Source: Petroclostridium sp. X23 | Lineage (GTDB): Bacteria > Bacillota > Clostridia > SK-Y3 | Length of the DNA stretch: 64,000 nt | Direction: 5' to 3' | NCBI RefSeq assembly: GCF_030013905.1 | Contig: NZ_CP124862.1 | Span: 4,777,051 to 4,841,050 of the forward strand | Shown here: positions 51,406-60,695 of the stretch, piece after piece | Layout of the letters: every line of letters begins with the position of its first letter | Numbering within the stretch: position 1 is the stretch's first letter | The notes under the pieces: generated by a model | What the model was told of the DNA's origin: nothing | Seen by the model: only the letters and a program-made list of their open reading frames with translations | Database searches by the model: none | Program-made: the position numbers and the translations under genes

Positions 51406-51450
51406 AAAAATTACATACGTATGCACGAGAAAAATTACATACGTATGCAC
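51406..51450 (+). promoter_or_regulatory. Two tandem LacI-type operators before tctC
   Basis: The 21-base unit containing the perfect palindrome CATACGTATG occurs at 51406-51426 and 51430-51450, so the palindrome centres are 24 bp apart. TATAAT at 51468-51473 follows. Such a TACGTA-centred palindrome suits a LacI-family protein, and the adjacent regulator is the obvious candidate. The rest of 51474-51607 is AT-rich leader. Confidence 0.65.
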
Positions 51451-51607
51451 AGAAAGTATTTAATCAGTATAATTTACTGCTTAAATAAAAAAAGAAACTC
51501 TGTATTAAAGCGGTGTTAAATAGCAAATTCATGAATACTTTTATAATTATCAAGATTTTGTTATAACACACCGATGTACGGAGACAAATGTAAAAGGAGG
51601 AGAAATA

Positions 51608-52609
51608 ATGAAAAAACGTATTACAGCAATAATTCTTACGCTTGTAATGGCATTAGCAATGCTTACAGGTTGTGCCGGTTCCTCAGAACCAACTAAAGGA
51701 GATACTCCTAGTGAATCTACGACAGTTGACTTTCCGAAAGACACAATTACCATTGTAGTACCATGGGGTGTTGGTGGTGGTGCTGATGTCATTTCCCGAA
51801 AATTTGCACAGTTAGCAGAAAAACATTTAGGTAAACCAGTTATTGTTGAAAATCATACTGGAGCCTCAGGTACAACTGGTATGGCAACTGCATTTTCAAG
51901 AGAAGCAGATGGCTATACAATGGTGGTAACAAATGGACCACTTTTCTCTCTAACTCCTAGATATGTAAGTACAGATTATAAGATAGAAGATTTTACAATG
52001 CTTAAAGGACTAAGAACTGTCTCTCTTGTGTTTTTGGTGAATCCAGAAAAAACAGGAATCAATACCTTTGAAGAATTAATAGAATATGGGAAAACAAATA
52101 AAATAAAATATGCCACATCCAGTGGCCCAGGCGGAGATCAGTATGTTTGTACTACAGCGATGTTCAAGACTCTAGGAATAGATGCAGAACCTGTTGTTTT
52201 TGGCAGCCAGAGTGAATCAATAAATGCCATTGTGACTGGTCAAGTACATATGGCCATAGCTACTCCACCAGGATACTACGATTTCCAAAGAGAAGGCTCT
52301 ATTAAAGCAGTTGCAACACTTGATCCGAACGGCGTTGAAACGGAGTTTGGCCGAGTTCCATCGGTTAAAGAGCTGGGAACAGATGTTGAATTCTTAGGTA
52401 TGGATGCCTTTGCAGTTCGTTCTGAAGTTCCAGAGGAAATTAAGACGATTTTAATTGATACAATTAACAAAGTATATGCTGATGAAGAATTTAAATCCTA
52501 TATGAAAGAGATACATCAATCAATTTGGGAAGCAGACTCTGACGAGATTCTTGACGTTATTAAAGGACAATTCACTTCCTTCGATAATTATGTAAAAGTT
52601 ATTGAGTAA
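51608..52609 (+). CDS. tctC: Tripartite tricarboxylate transporter substrate-binding lipoprotein
   Basis: TctC/BugT-type extracytoplasmic binding protein, 333 residues, lipoprotein with lipobox MLTGC. Family segments are DTITIVVPWGVGGGADVISR, VIVENHTGASGTTGMATAF and GSQSESINAIVTGQVHMAIA. It captures a carboxylate for the TctAB permease. The start follows AAAGGAGG. A hairpin follows the gene. Confidence 0.94.
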   Translation: MKKRITAIILTLVMALAMLTGCAGSSEPTKGDTPSESTTVDFPKDTITIVVPWGVGGGADVISRKFAQLAEKHLGKPVIVENHTGASGTTGMATAFSREADGYTMVVTNGPLFSLTPRYVSTDYKIEDFTMLKGLRTVSLVFLVNPEKTGINTFEELIEYGKTNKIKYATSSGPGGDQYVCTTAMFKTLGIDAEPVVFGSQSESINAIVTGQVHMAIATPPGYYDFQREGSIKAVATLDPNGVETEFGRVPSVKELGTDVEFLGMDAFAVRSEVPEEIKTILIDTINKVYADEEFKSYMKEIHQSIWEADSDEILDVIKGQFTSFDNYVKVIE

Positions 52610-52623
52610 ACTATAATTCTTAT

Positions 52624-52653
52624 GCACCCAATAATTTTAAGGTTATTGGGTGC
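52624..52653 (+). promoter_or_regulatory. Hairpin between tctC and tctB
   Basis: GCACCCAATAA pairs perfectly with TTATTGGGTGC around an 8-base loop, 14 bp after the tctC stop. It probably protects tctC mRNA or stops part of the transcripts, so that binding protein exceeds permease, just as after dctP. Confidence 0.7.
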
Positions 52654-52674
52654 GTTAATAATAGGAGATATCAT

Positions 52675-53136
52675 ATGAAAATTAAAAGTAATTCAAACCT
52701 CATTAGTGGATTTCTATTTCTAATAATTTCAATTACAATGTATATTCTTATACCTAGCCAGATTAAGACCTATGAGACTTCAGCCATCAATGCACAAACA
52801 ATCCCTACTTTGCTAATACGTGGTCTGATAATATGCAGTATCATTCTGTTAATACAAGGTTCTTTTGGTATTAGCAATGAGTATGTGGTGGACATGGATG
52901 TTTTTAAGAATAAGAAATTTAAAACTGAAATGAAATCATTGGTTTATATAGGTATGCTTATAGTTTATGCCATTATTTTGAAACATATAGGATTTATAAT
53001 ATCATCCTTGCTTCTATCTGTTGGAATTTTATTATATTATGGAGCACGTAAATGGTGGTATTATGCTATTGCCAGTGGAAATGTCATCATTGCGTATTAT
53101 GTGTTTAAAGTATTATTACGTGTTAATTTACCATAG
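52675..53136 (+). CDS. tctB: Tripartite tricarboxylate transporter small permease
   Basis: A 153-residue protein with four hydrophobic segments (LISGFLFLIISITMYILIPS at the start, then about 57-78, 96-115 and 118-148). The layout and position between tctC and tctA fit TctB, a poorly conserved family. It completes the membrane complex with TctA. Ribosome site AGGAG. Confidence 0.88.
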   Translation: MKIKSNSNLISGFLFLIISITMYILIPSQIKTYETSAINAQTIPTLLIRGLIICSIILLIQGSFGISNEYVVDMDVFKNKKFKTEMKSLVYIGMLIVYAIILKHIGFIISSLLLSVGILLYYGARKWWYYAIASGNVIIAYYVFKVLLRVNLP

Positions 53137-53150
53137 AAGCGGAAAGGGAT

Positions 53151-54668
53151 GTGAGTAATTTGTTGGAAAATATCATGTTAGGACTTGGAGTTCTATGGTC
53201 ACTTGATAGCTTTATAGCTATTCTTATTGGTATTCTATGTGGTATTGTTATTGGATCAATTCCTGGTCTTACAGCTGACCTAGCGATTATTCTATGTTTA
53301 CCAATAACATATACTATGGAGCCTACTGCAGCCATTCTTATGCTATTGGGTCTTTATTGTGCTGGAACATATGGTGGATCTATTACTGCAATATTAATTA
53401 ATACACCTGGGACTCCAGCCAGTGCGGCAACAATCTTGGATGGTTATCCTATGACAAAAAATGGGCAAGCATATAAAGCTCTTACGATTGCCCTATATGC
53501 CTCAGTAATTGGAGGATTGTTCAGTGCACTATTACTTCTAATTGCTGCGCCCAATATAGCCAAAATCACACAGTTTTTTTGGCCTCCTGAATATTTTGCA
53601 ATTGCAATCTTCGGTATATCTATTATTGCAGGTGTTTCTAACGACAATATCATAAAAGGTATTATTGGGGGTATTTCAGGTTTCTTTCTTTCTACAATAG
53701 GGATGGACAATGTTAGTGGAGCTGTAAGATTTGCCTTTGGTAACAAAAATTTAGCAGGAGGCATACAGCTTATCGTAACACTTGTTGGATTATTCGCAAT
53801 CTCAGAGCTTCTAATAAAATCGGATTACAATCCCAAGAGTGATCAAGCTAGACAGCAAAAATTAAAAATTGATCATCAAAAACTTACATGGTCAGAATTC
53901 AGAAGATGTCTTAAAACGATCTGTGTGTCCTCTGTAATAGGGTCAATTGTTGGAGCAACACCTGGTACTGGTGGTGGTATTGCAGGATTTATTAGCTATG
54001 ACCAGGCTAAGAAAACCTCTAAATATAAAGACAACTTTGGAAAAGGAGAACTAGAAGGTATTGCAGCCTCTGAGTCAGCAAATAATGCAACGACAGGATC
54101 TACCCTTATTCCTACTCTTACTCTAGGTATCCCAGGTGACGGGTGTACAGCAATCTTGATGGGTGCATTAATGTTACAGGGAATGGTACCAGGACCTTCT
54201 TTATTTAAGGATTTTGGAGATATCATGTATTCCATTATGTTGGGTCTCATAGTTGTAAATCTTATGATGTTTGTTGTCGGGAAATTCTTTACCCGTTATT
54301 ATTCAAATATAACACGTATTCCATATGAACTTATGAGTGCCATCATCATTATCTATTGCGTAGCGGGGACCTTTTCAAGTACTACAAATACATTTAACGT
54401 CCTATTGGCTGTTTGTATTGGAGCTATGTCATATATCTTAAGGAAATTGGATTTTTCAGTAGTACCGATTATTTTAGGGGTTGTTTTAGGTCCACTGGCA
54501 GAAGATAATTTCCGACGTTCCATGGTACTTTCAGATGGTTCCTATACAATATTTTTAACACGCCCTATAAGTTTGGCATTTTTAATAATGGCCGCTTTAT
54601 CGATAATAATTTTTTTCATAAATAGTTATAGGGCTAAGACGGGAAGGAAATGCACCGAAAGTGTGTAA
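53151..54668 (+). CDS. tctA: Tripartite tricarboxylate transporter large permease
   Basis: A 505-residue permease with about 10-12 membrane segments. Family marks: GILCGIVIGSIPGLTADLAI near the start, YGGSITAILINTPGTPASAAT, SIVGATPGTGGGIAGFISYD and LTLGIPGDGCTAILMGALM. It carries the carboxylate using an ion gradient. The start is uncertain: GTG 53151 is close behind GGAAAGGG, and TTG 53160 has better spacing. Confidence 0.94.
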   Translation: MSNLLENIMLGLGVLWSLDSFIAILIGILCGIVIGSIPGLTADLAIILCLPITYTMEPTAAILMLLGLYCAGTYGGSITAILINTPGTPASAATILDGYPMTKNGQAYKALTIALYASVIGGLFSALLLLIAAPNIAKITQFFWPPEYFAIAIFGISIIAGVSNDNIIKGIIGGISGFFLSTIGMDNVSGAVRFAFGNKNLAGGIQLIVTLVGLFAISELLIKSDYNPKSDQARQQKLKIDHQKLTWSEFRRCLKTICVSSVIGSIVGATPGTGGGIAGFISYDQAKKTSKYKDNFGKGELEGIAASESANNATTGSTLIPTLTLGIPGDGCTAILMGALMLQGMVPGPSLFKDFGDIMYSIMLGLIVVNLMMFVVGKFFTRYYSNITRIPYELMSAIIIIYCVAGTFSSTTNTFNVLLAVCIGAMSYILRKLDFSVVPIILGVVLGPLAEDNFRRSMVLSDGSYTIFLTRPISLAFLIMAALSIIIFFINSYRAKTGRKCTESV

Positions 54669-54753
54669 AGTAAATGAAACGTAATTAAACGAGTCCTAAA
54701 TATTATAAAAAATTTATGTGTAGGTGAAGAATACGATAGTAGGAGGATTATTA

Positions 54754-56031
54754 ATGAAATATTATCAAGAACCAAGTAGACAAATACCAGTGGTTATGGA
54801 AACTGATGTGTTAGTTGTCGGTGGAGGACCTTCAGGTTTTGGAGCTGCTTTAACTGCCGCTAGAATGGGAAAGAAAACACTTCTTATAGAACAGACAAGT
54901 GCCATTGGAGGTGTTGCAACTATTGGAATCATGAGCCACTGGACTGGATATCAAGAGGGTGGTTGCTTTGCCGAACTTCGTGAAAGAGCGCGAGACTGTG
55001 AATGTGCCCAGGTTATCAACCCAGAAAAGCTTAAAATGTTAATGCTTGAAATGTTGTACGAAGCAGGTGTAGCAGTTCAACTTTACACAACATTTTGTGA
55101 TGTCATCATGGAAGAAAATCAAGTTGTAGGTGTTGTTACTGAAAGTAAGTCTGGTAGGGAAGCAATTCGTTGTAAAATGCTTATAGACTCTACTGGAGAT
55201 GGAGATGTAGCTGCTAAAGCAGGTGCACCATTTGATAAGGGTAGGGCTAATGATGGCGGCATGCAGCCGATGACTATTATGTTTAAGGTTGCAGGAGTTG
55301 ATATGGATAGAGCAATGTTTTTCTGGGGATTTGAGGACACAGTAGCTCTGCCTGAGGGGGATTTGCAGACTCTTGGCAGACAGGAGCTACCACATCCGGC
55401 AGGTCATGTTCTTCTTTATCCATCATCTTTACCGGGGATTGTTACAGTAAATATGACTAATTCCATTGATGTAGACGGTACTGATGTAAGAGATATGAAT
55501 CGTGCAGAATATGAGTGTAGAAAACAAATTAACATTATCACTGAGTTTTTGGGTAAACATGTACCTGGTTATGAAGCGTGTTACCTTGTGGATAGTTCTA
55601 GCTTTATTGGCGTCCGTGAAACAAGGAGATTCCATGCCTACTATGAACTTAATGAGAACGATATTTCTGAAGCCCGTACATTTGATGATTGGGTTGTTAC
55701 AAAATCAAGGTTTAACTTTGATTTACATAATGTTATAGGTGCAGGACTAGATGCTAACGGAGCACAAATTAAATTTGTTCAGAAAAAGCCGTATACAATC
55801 CCAATACGTTGTTTTGTTCCACGAAAAATAGAAAATCTATTATTAAATGGTAGAAACATAAGTGGTACCCATAAGGCACACTCCAATTATAGAATTATGC
55901 CAATTGTAATGAACATGGGTCAAGCAATGGGTGTTGTAGCATCTTTATGTATTGACCATGACAAGAAGCCTTTAGAACTTAATATTAAAGAAATACAAAC
56001 TATTTTAAACAAACAGAATGTAGAACTGTAA
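54754..56031 (+). CDS. FAD-dependent oxidoreductase of the tct operon
   Basis: About 425 residues with an N-terminal Rossmann FAD motif (DVLVVGGGPSGFGAALTAAR), the following acidic end LLIEQTSAIGGVAT and a second dinucleotide-type segment MLIDSTGDGDVAAKAGAPF. It matches FAD_oxidored-type flavoproteins that oxidise or reduce organic acids. The end, NYRIMPIVMNMGQAMGVVAS, closes the FAD site as in this family. The ATG at 54754 follows GTAGGAGG. It is likely to act on the substrate of TctABC. The next gene begins 78 bp later. Confidence 0.88.
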   Translation: MKYYQEPSRQIPVVMETDVLVVGGGPSGFGAALTAARMGKKTLLIEQTSAIGGVATIGIMSHWTGYQEGGCFAELRERARDCECAQVINPEKLKMLMLEMLYEAGVAVQLYTTFCDVIMEENQVVGVVTESKSGREAIRCKMLIDSTGDGDVAAKAGAPFDKGRANDGGMQPMTIMFKVAGVDMDRAMFFWGFEDTVALPEGDLQTLGRQELPHPAGHVLLYPSSLPGIVTVNMTNSIDVDGTDVRDMNRAEYECRKQINIITEFLGKHVPGYEACYLVDSSSFIGVRETRRFHAYYELNENDISEARTFDDWVVTKSRFNFDLHNVIGAGLDANGAQIKFVQKKPYTIPIRCFVPRKIENLLLNGRNISGTHKAHSNYRIMPIVMNMGQAMGVVASLCIDHDKKPLELNIKEIQTILNKQNVEL

Positions 56032-56109
56032 TAGCAAACAGTTTTCTAGAGGACTTTGCAAAGAAGATTAGATCTTTATAGTGCAATAAGAGCCATTAAG
56101 GAGGGTAAA

Positions 56110-56913
56110 ATGTATAATACTTCAAAAAGGACGGTTAAATATTGTAATGAACTAGCTAGAGGTACAGATAAGCTGGCAACTCTAGCGGAGAAAATTTATG
56201 GTACAGACGAACTGATTCAATATATGTCACGAACAGGAGAGTATAAGTGTACAACATCATTTGGAACGATTATTCAAGACGGAATGTTTAAAGATGAAGA
56301 TATACAGCGTGCTGTTGCTGTTTTAAATATACCTAAAATGCCAAAGGATGGTGTAAAGACTGCTCTTATACTTTGTAATGAGCTAATAAAACAGTCTGTG
56401 AAAAACCCTGAATGTGAAGAAAACATTGTTAAATCATTACAACCGATTATTGAATTTATGAAAAACTATCTAAAACGCATTGCTAAAGAAACAGAAGGGA
56501 TTCTTCCAGGAGGTGGTCTATATCTAATGAACTTAGGACGTCCTTTATCACGATATGCACTTCATGATCAACCTAATTATTCTGTTATGGCACAGCTTAT
56601 GATTTCAGTATTAGCTAAGCCCTTATTGACTTTAGCAGAGAATGCAAATGCAAAGCCCTATGAAGTATATGAACGTGTGAAGGTTGTGGCACCTAATCAG
56701 TTCTTCAGTCTAAATCATTTTGGTCTTGAACGCTCCATAGACTTTAGTGATACATACACTGATATCTTTAAAATGGGATTTGATATTAAAGATGGGAAAA
56801 TTAAGGATTTAATGGCTAATAATACTACTATAACTCTTGAAGAAGGTATCGAGATCCTTGATTACTTAGTGGAGATTTTTAATAATGTTTTAAAAGTAGC
56901 TGCAATAGTTTAA
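56110..56913 (+). CDS. Chaperonin (GroEL/Cpn60)-like protein with no apical domain
   Basis: A 267-residue protein that reads along both halves of a chaperonin equatorial domain. The front half has ELARGTDKLATLAEKIYG (as GroEL RGVNVLADAVKVTLG), TTSFGTIIQDG (as KSFGAPTITKDG) and KDGVKTALILCNELI, which fits the nucleotide motif D-G-T-T-T-A. It then passes directly to GILPGGGLYLM (as GVVAGGGVALI), LAKPLLTLAENANAKPYEV and MGFDIKDGKIKDLMA, as in group I/II chaperonin C-termini. Intermediate and apical domains, about 275 residues of GroEL, have no counterpart. It is last in the tct operon. The ATG at 56110 follows AAGGAGGG; a TTG at 56056 is an alternative. Family call is by eye; function unknown. 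Confidence 0.65.
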   Translation: MYNTSKRTVKYCNELARGTDKLATLAEKIYGTDELIQYMSRTGEYKCTTSFGTIIQDGMFKDEDIQRAVAVLNIPKMPKDGVKTALILCNELIKQSVKNPECEENIVKSLQPIIEFMKNYLKRIAKETEGILPGGGLYLMNLGRPLSRYALHDQPNYSVMAQLMISVLAKPLLTLAENANAKPYEVYERVKVVAPNQFFSLNHFGLERSIDFSDTYTDIFKMGFDIKDGKIKDLMANNTTITLEEGIEILDYLVEIFNNVLKVAAIV

Positions 56914-56943
56914 TAAAAAGTTTCTCCAGATGTTAATGTATGG

Positions 56944-56988
56944 AAGAAGTCAGGACTGGATGGTTTTGACTTCTTTTAATTTTTGTGA
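56944..56988 (+). terminator. Terminator of the tct operon
   Basis: AAGAAGTCA pairs with TGACTTCTT around a 14-base loop and continues into a T-rich run, 30 bp past the chaperonin-like stop codon. It shows that this gene belongs to the tct transcript. Confidence 0.75.
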
Positions 56989-57015
56989 TATATACGTAAT
57001 TGTCAAATATTACTC

Positions 57016-59075
57016 ACATTCAGCATGAATAAATTACCATGCATTATTTATGTAAACTTGAATGGAATTTAGAACTTTTGGCGAATCTCTTTTATATACA
57101 AAATTATAGGAGTGATTCGTATGGCAAAAGCTTCAAAGAAGTCACATAAACACAAAAGAAATAAAAAGCGTAAAATTACTATACTGCATCCGGCAAAAGT
57201 AGAGCAACCTTTGATCCTTCCTTTTGCTTTACTGCTTGCAAACAAGTTTTTAAAACTCATTGGTTTTGTTGAATTCATAGATGGTAGTGTTGAATGGGAT
57301 GAAAGTCATTGGAAAGTGTCTCCCGGTAATTTAGCTAAGGCCGTGATATTGGCAACATTTATGCAGGTACGAGCCCCACTTTACAGGATCAAGCGGGCAT
57401 TTGCCGGTTATGATACTGAAGCATTGTTTGGCAAAGGGGTTATGCCAGAACACTTAAATGACTATTCCATCGCACGTGCATTAGACCGAATCAGTGAAGC
57501 TAAACCTGAAGGATTGTTTTCATCTATCTGTTTGTCTATGTACAGCGTGTTTCATATTGCTTTCAATCGGCTGCATTCTGATACAACAACATTGTCCTTT
57601 TATGGGCAATATATGTGCGACGATGCGCCGGAGGGTGCTTTGAACATCACCAAAGGATATAACAAGGATCACCTTCCGCATTGCAAACAGGCCGTAGTAG
57701 GTAAGATTGTCAATGAACATGGTATTGCCGTAGCCAGTTCAACTATGGATGGAAATACTTCCGATATTGAATGGAATCAAAAAGCCTTAGCCCTTACAAA
57801 GCAAATATTCGGAGATTGTTTGAATGAAGTAACTTATATTGCTGACTCTAAGCTTATTAATCTGCCAACGTTCAAGCAGCTTACCGATCCAGACAACAGG
57901 ATACGGTTCATATCGCGGTGTCCTGCAAATTTTTACGGCAAGGTTGCCGGAAGACTGATCGAGAAAGCTTATAAATTTGATCAATGGACTGATATCGGTC
58001 AGATAGGTTCTGGCAAGAACGCATGTACCTATGAAATGCAGGAGTTTATGGAGGCTGTTGAAAATTGTGATACCCGGTTTATTGTTGTCCGCAGTAGTGC
58101 GGGAAAAGATCGTTTTGAGCATAAGCTGGAGAAGCAACGTATGGAGCTTAAAAAAGATATCCTGACATTATCGGGCAAAGTATTTGTTTGTGAAGCGGAT
58201 GCCCGTGAAGAGTGGGCTCGCTTTGAAAAAGCTCACAAGAAGAGTCTTTTTCTATTTGACGTCTGTTTCAAGGAAGAAAAAACAGAAAAAAGACCACGTG
58301 GTAATCCGGGAAAAAATCCTAAACCTCCAGTTATCGTAATATCTTGGCGTGTAACTGTACACATACAAGCAGAAAATGCTACAGCTGTGGAGAAACTAAA
58401 ACACGAAGAAGAATGCTTCGTGCTGATCACAAGTATTCATGAGACAGAATTTGATGGCAAGGAGATCCTCCGTCAGTACAAAGAACAAACTGTTGTTGAG
58501 GCGCAGTTTAGACTGTTGAAAGAACCTGCACTTGCAGCTTCAATCTTTTTAAAAACGCCAGAGCGAATTAATGCCTTGGTCATGCTCATGAACATCTCAC
58601 TTCTGATTCGTGCAATTGTTCAGTACAAGATTCGTAAAAGTATCAATGAATCAGAAGAGGAGCTTCCACGTATTGGCTGGAATAACAAGAAGCTTGAAAA
58701 CCCTACCATCAAATATGTGCTTGAAGCTTTAGAAAAAGCATACTTTGTGAAAGAACAAGAAGATACCTACAGTTATGGGTTTTATAGCGAACACCAACAA
58801 TTAACTGTAACAACAGTGCTGGAACTGCTAGATATAGACATTGAAGAATTCTTAGAATGACAGTTAACACGACATCCATAGTAATCTCGAAAATGTATTA
58901 TTAATAAAAGGGATATATTGGGTTGCCGGAGTTAGTGGTATACCTTGGTTCAGTGCGCTTTTTTTACGTAAGCTATGGTAAATCCACTAATTCTGATCGT
59001 AATCATGCTCATTAGCAAGTTGATATATCGCTACGCAACATAAAAGGGTAGTGGTAATTTATTCATGCTGAATGT
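57016..59075 (+). mobile_element. IS1634-family (DUF4277) insertion sequence
   Basis: A 2060-bp element with perfect 24-bp terminal inverted repeats beginning ACATTCAGCATG (57016-57039 and 59052-59075). One transposase gene inside. Unlike the element near cobQ, I find no long direct repeat in the flanks, so the duplication has been lost or this relative makes short ones. It sits between the tct operon and gerKA. Confidence 0.88.
57121..58860 (+). CDS. IS1634-family transposase with DUF4277 N-terminal domain
   Basis: A 579-residue DDE transposase. The N-terminal DUF4277-like part contains LANKFLKLIGFVEFID and LYRIKRAFAGYDTEALFG. The core has Asp in FNRLHSDTTTLSFYG, Asp in VTYIADSKLIN and Glu in YKEQTVVEAQFRLLKEP. 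N-terminus is strongly basic. The ATG at 57121 is 8 bases past TAGGAG. About 190 bp of non-coding end follows, without a further gene. The frame is intact. Confidence 0.9.
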   Translation: MAKASKKSHKHKRNKKRKITILHPAKVEQPLILPFALLLANKFLKLIGFVEFIDGSVEWDESHWKVSPGNLAKAVILATFMQVRAPLYRIKRAFAGYDTEALFGKGVMPEHLNDYSIARALDRISEAKPEGLFSSICLSMYSVFHIAFNRLHSDTTTLSFYGQYMCDDAPEGALNITKGYNKDHLPHCKQAVVGKIVNEHGIAVASSTMDGNTSDIEWNQKALALTKQIFGDCLNEVTYIADSKLINLPTFKQLTDPDNRIRFISRCPANFYGKVAGRLIEKAYKFDQWTDIGQIGSGKNACTYEMQEFMEAVENCDTRFIVVRSSAGKDRFEHKLEKQRMELKKDILTLSGKVFVCEADAREEWARFEKAHKKSLFLFDVCFKEEKTEKRPRGNPGKNPKPPVIVISWRVTVHIQAENATAVEKLKHEEECFVLITSIHETEFDGKEILRQYKEQTVVEAQFRLLKEPALAASIFLKTPERINALVMLMNISLLIRAIVQYKIRKSINESEEELPRIGWNNKKLENPTIKYVLEALEKAYFVKEQEDTYSYGFYSEHQQLTVTTVLELLDIDIEEFLE

Positions 59076-59138
59076 AAGTTGTATATGATGGGAATAATAT
59101 TTCAGATTCAGAGTGATCACGAAAAGGAGAAACAAAGA

Positions 59139-60695
59139 ATGCGATTTCCGATCCCATTTTTTAGAGAATTTAATAATAGAAAAAACAATCCTCAAGTGAA
59201 ATCTGTAAAAAAAGAGCGTATTTCATTTAACCTGACCAATAACATTAATAAATTGAAGGAAATCTTTCAATATCCATTGAATCAAGACTTTGTGATTCGT
59301 CCCCTACGGGTAAAAGCTCTAGGCAAACGAGGGGTGCTCGTATATCTTGATGTAATGGTGAAAGAAGAAAAGATAGAGAAATATATAATCAATCCTCTGA
59401 TGACAGCAGGGAAAAAGGAAGTCATTGGTGAGGATTTGGATGATATAATCCATGAAGTGTTCCACGTTGCCAAAGCAGAAAAAGTCGGTGAGTTTAATAA
59501 AATGGTGAAGGATATCATGGCTGGAAAGACCATTTTACTTATTGATGGCTGTTTTGAAGGTGTTTCATTGAACACTGTAGGTTATGAACATCGCAGTGTA
59601 GAACAGACGAAAATTGAAAATGTCATAAAAGGGCCTAAAGAAGCCTTTGTGGATTCGTACCGTGTTAATCGTTCTCTTATTCGGAAATATGTGAGAAGTG
59701 AGAAACTCGTTACAGAGACGATTCATATAGGAGAAAGATCTGACCATGAAATTGCCATGATGTATATCAGTGACATAGCCGATCCCAAATTGGTGGAGGA
59801 TGTTAGAAAGAGGCTATCGGAAATACAAATAGATGGCTTGATAACGATTGCACAACTGGAGCAGCATATTGAGGAGAGGCCCTATTCCCTTGTCCCTACT
59901 GTTCTACTGACCGAAAGGCCCGATCGCACCGCTTCTTTTCTCCAGGAGGGGCACATTGTTCTAGTGGATACAACACCGGGGTGTTTAGTGGTACCAGCCA
60001 CATTCTGGTCGTTTTTTCATACGGCTGAGGATCAGTACCAGCGGTGGCCCTATGGAAACTTTATTCGCCTTATTCGTATGCTGGCCTTTCATACAGCCCT
60101 TTTGCTGCCAGCCGGCTATATAGCCCTGAGTAATTATCATTTGGAAATGGTACCTACAGACCTTTTATTGTCCATCGCAGCAACCCGGGAGCTGGTACCC
60201 TTTCCGGTTTTCATAGAAATCCTGATCATGGAAATATCTTTTGAACTGATCCGGGAAGCGGGAGCTCGGGTTCCTACCACCTTAGGTCCTACCATTAGTA
60301 TCGTGGGAGCGTTAATCCTGGGGCAGGCTGCTGTCCAGGCGGGAATTATCAGTCCCATATTAATTATTGTGGTTGCCCTTACCGGGTTGGCTTCCTTTGC
60401 CATTCCCGAAAACAGTACCAACTATATGATCCGAATGGCAAGATTTGCTTTTCTGTTATCTGCTTCTTTTATGGGCTTTTATGGAATTGCACTGCTTGCA
60501 GTATTCTGCATCGGATATCTATGTTCTGTAAAATCCTTTGATGTTCCTTTTCTTTCTCCATTGGTTCCTCGCTTTTCATCATCCAGGGATATGGTTTTCC
60601 GTGCCCCTGCATGGAAACAGTGGCAGCGCCCCAGGAACATCAATCCACAGGATCCTACCAAGAAAAAGGAGCCTAACAGGAGGAGCAAACCATGA
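59139..60695 (+). CDS. gerKA: Spore germination receptor A subunit
   Basis: GerAA-family subunit of a germinant receptor in the spore inner membrane, 518 residues. The N-terminal half is a soluble two-lobed domain (VLLIDGCFEGVSLNT-type strand ILLIDGCFEGVSL, then GPKEAFVDSYRVNRSLIRKY). The C-terminal half has about five membrane segments with TVLLTERPDRTASFLQEGHI, WPYGNFIRLIRMLAF and the late GIISPILIIVVALTGLASF. Together with the next three genes it senses nutrients to start germination. Ribosome site AAAAGGAG. Which nutrient is unknown. Confidence 0.95.
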   Translation: MRFPIPFFREFNNRKNNPQVKSVKKERISFNLTNNINKLKEIFQYPLNQDFVIRPLRVKALGKRGVLVYLDVMVKEEKIEKYIINPLMTAGKKEVIGEDLDDIIHEVFHVAKAEKVGEFNKMVKDIMAGKTILLIDGCFEGVSLNTVGYEHRSVEQTKIENVIKGPKEAFVDSYRVNRSLIRKYVRSEKLVTETIHIGERSDHEIAMMYISDIADPKLVEDVRKRLSEIQIDGLITIAQLEQHIEERPYSLVPTVLLTERPDRTASFLQEGHIVLVDTTPGCLVVPATFWSFFHTAEDQYQRWPYGNFIRLIRMLAFHTALLLPAGYIALSNYHLEMVPTDLLLSIAATRELVPFPVFIEILIMEISFELIREAGARVPTTLGPTISIVGALILGQAAVQAGIISPILIIVVALTGLASFAIPENSTNYMIRMARFAFLLSASFMGFYGIALLAVFCIGYLCSVKSFDVPFLSPLVPRFSSSRDMVFRAPAWKQWQRPRNINPQDPTKKKEPNRRSKP

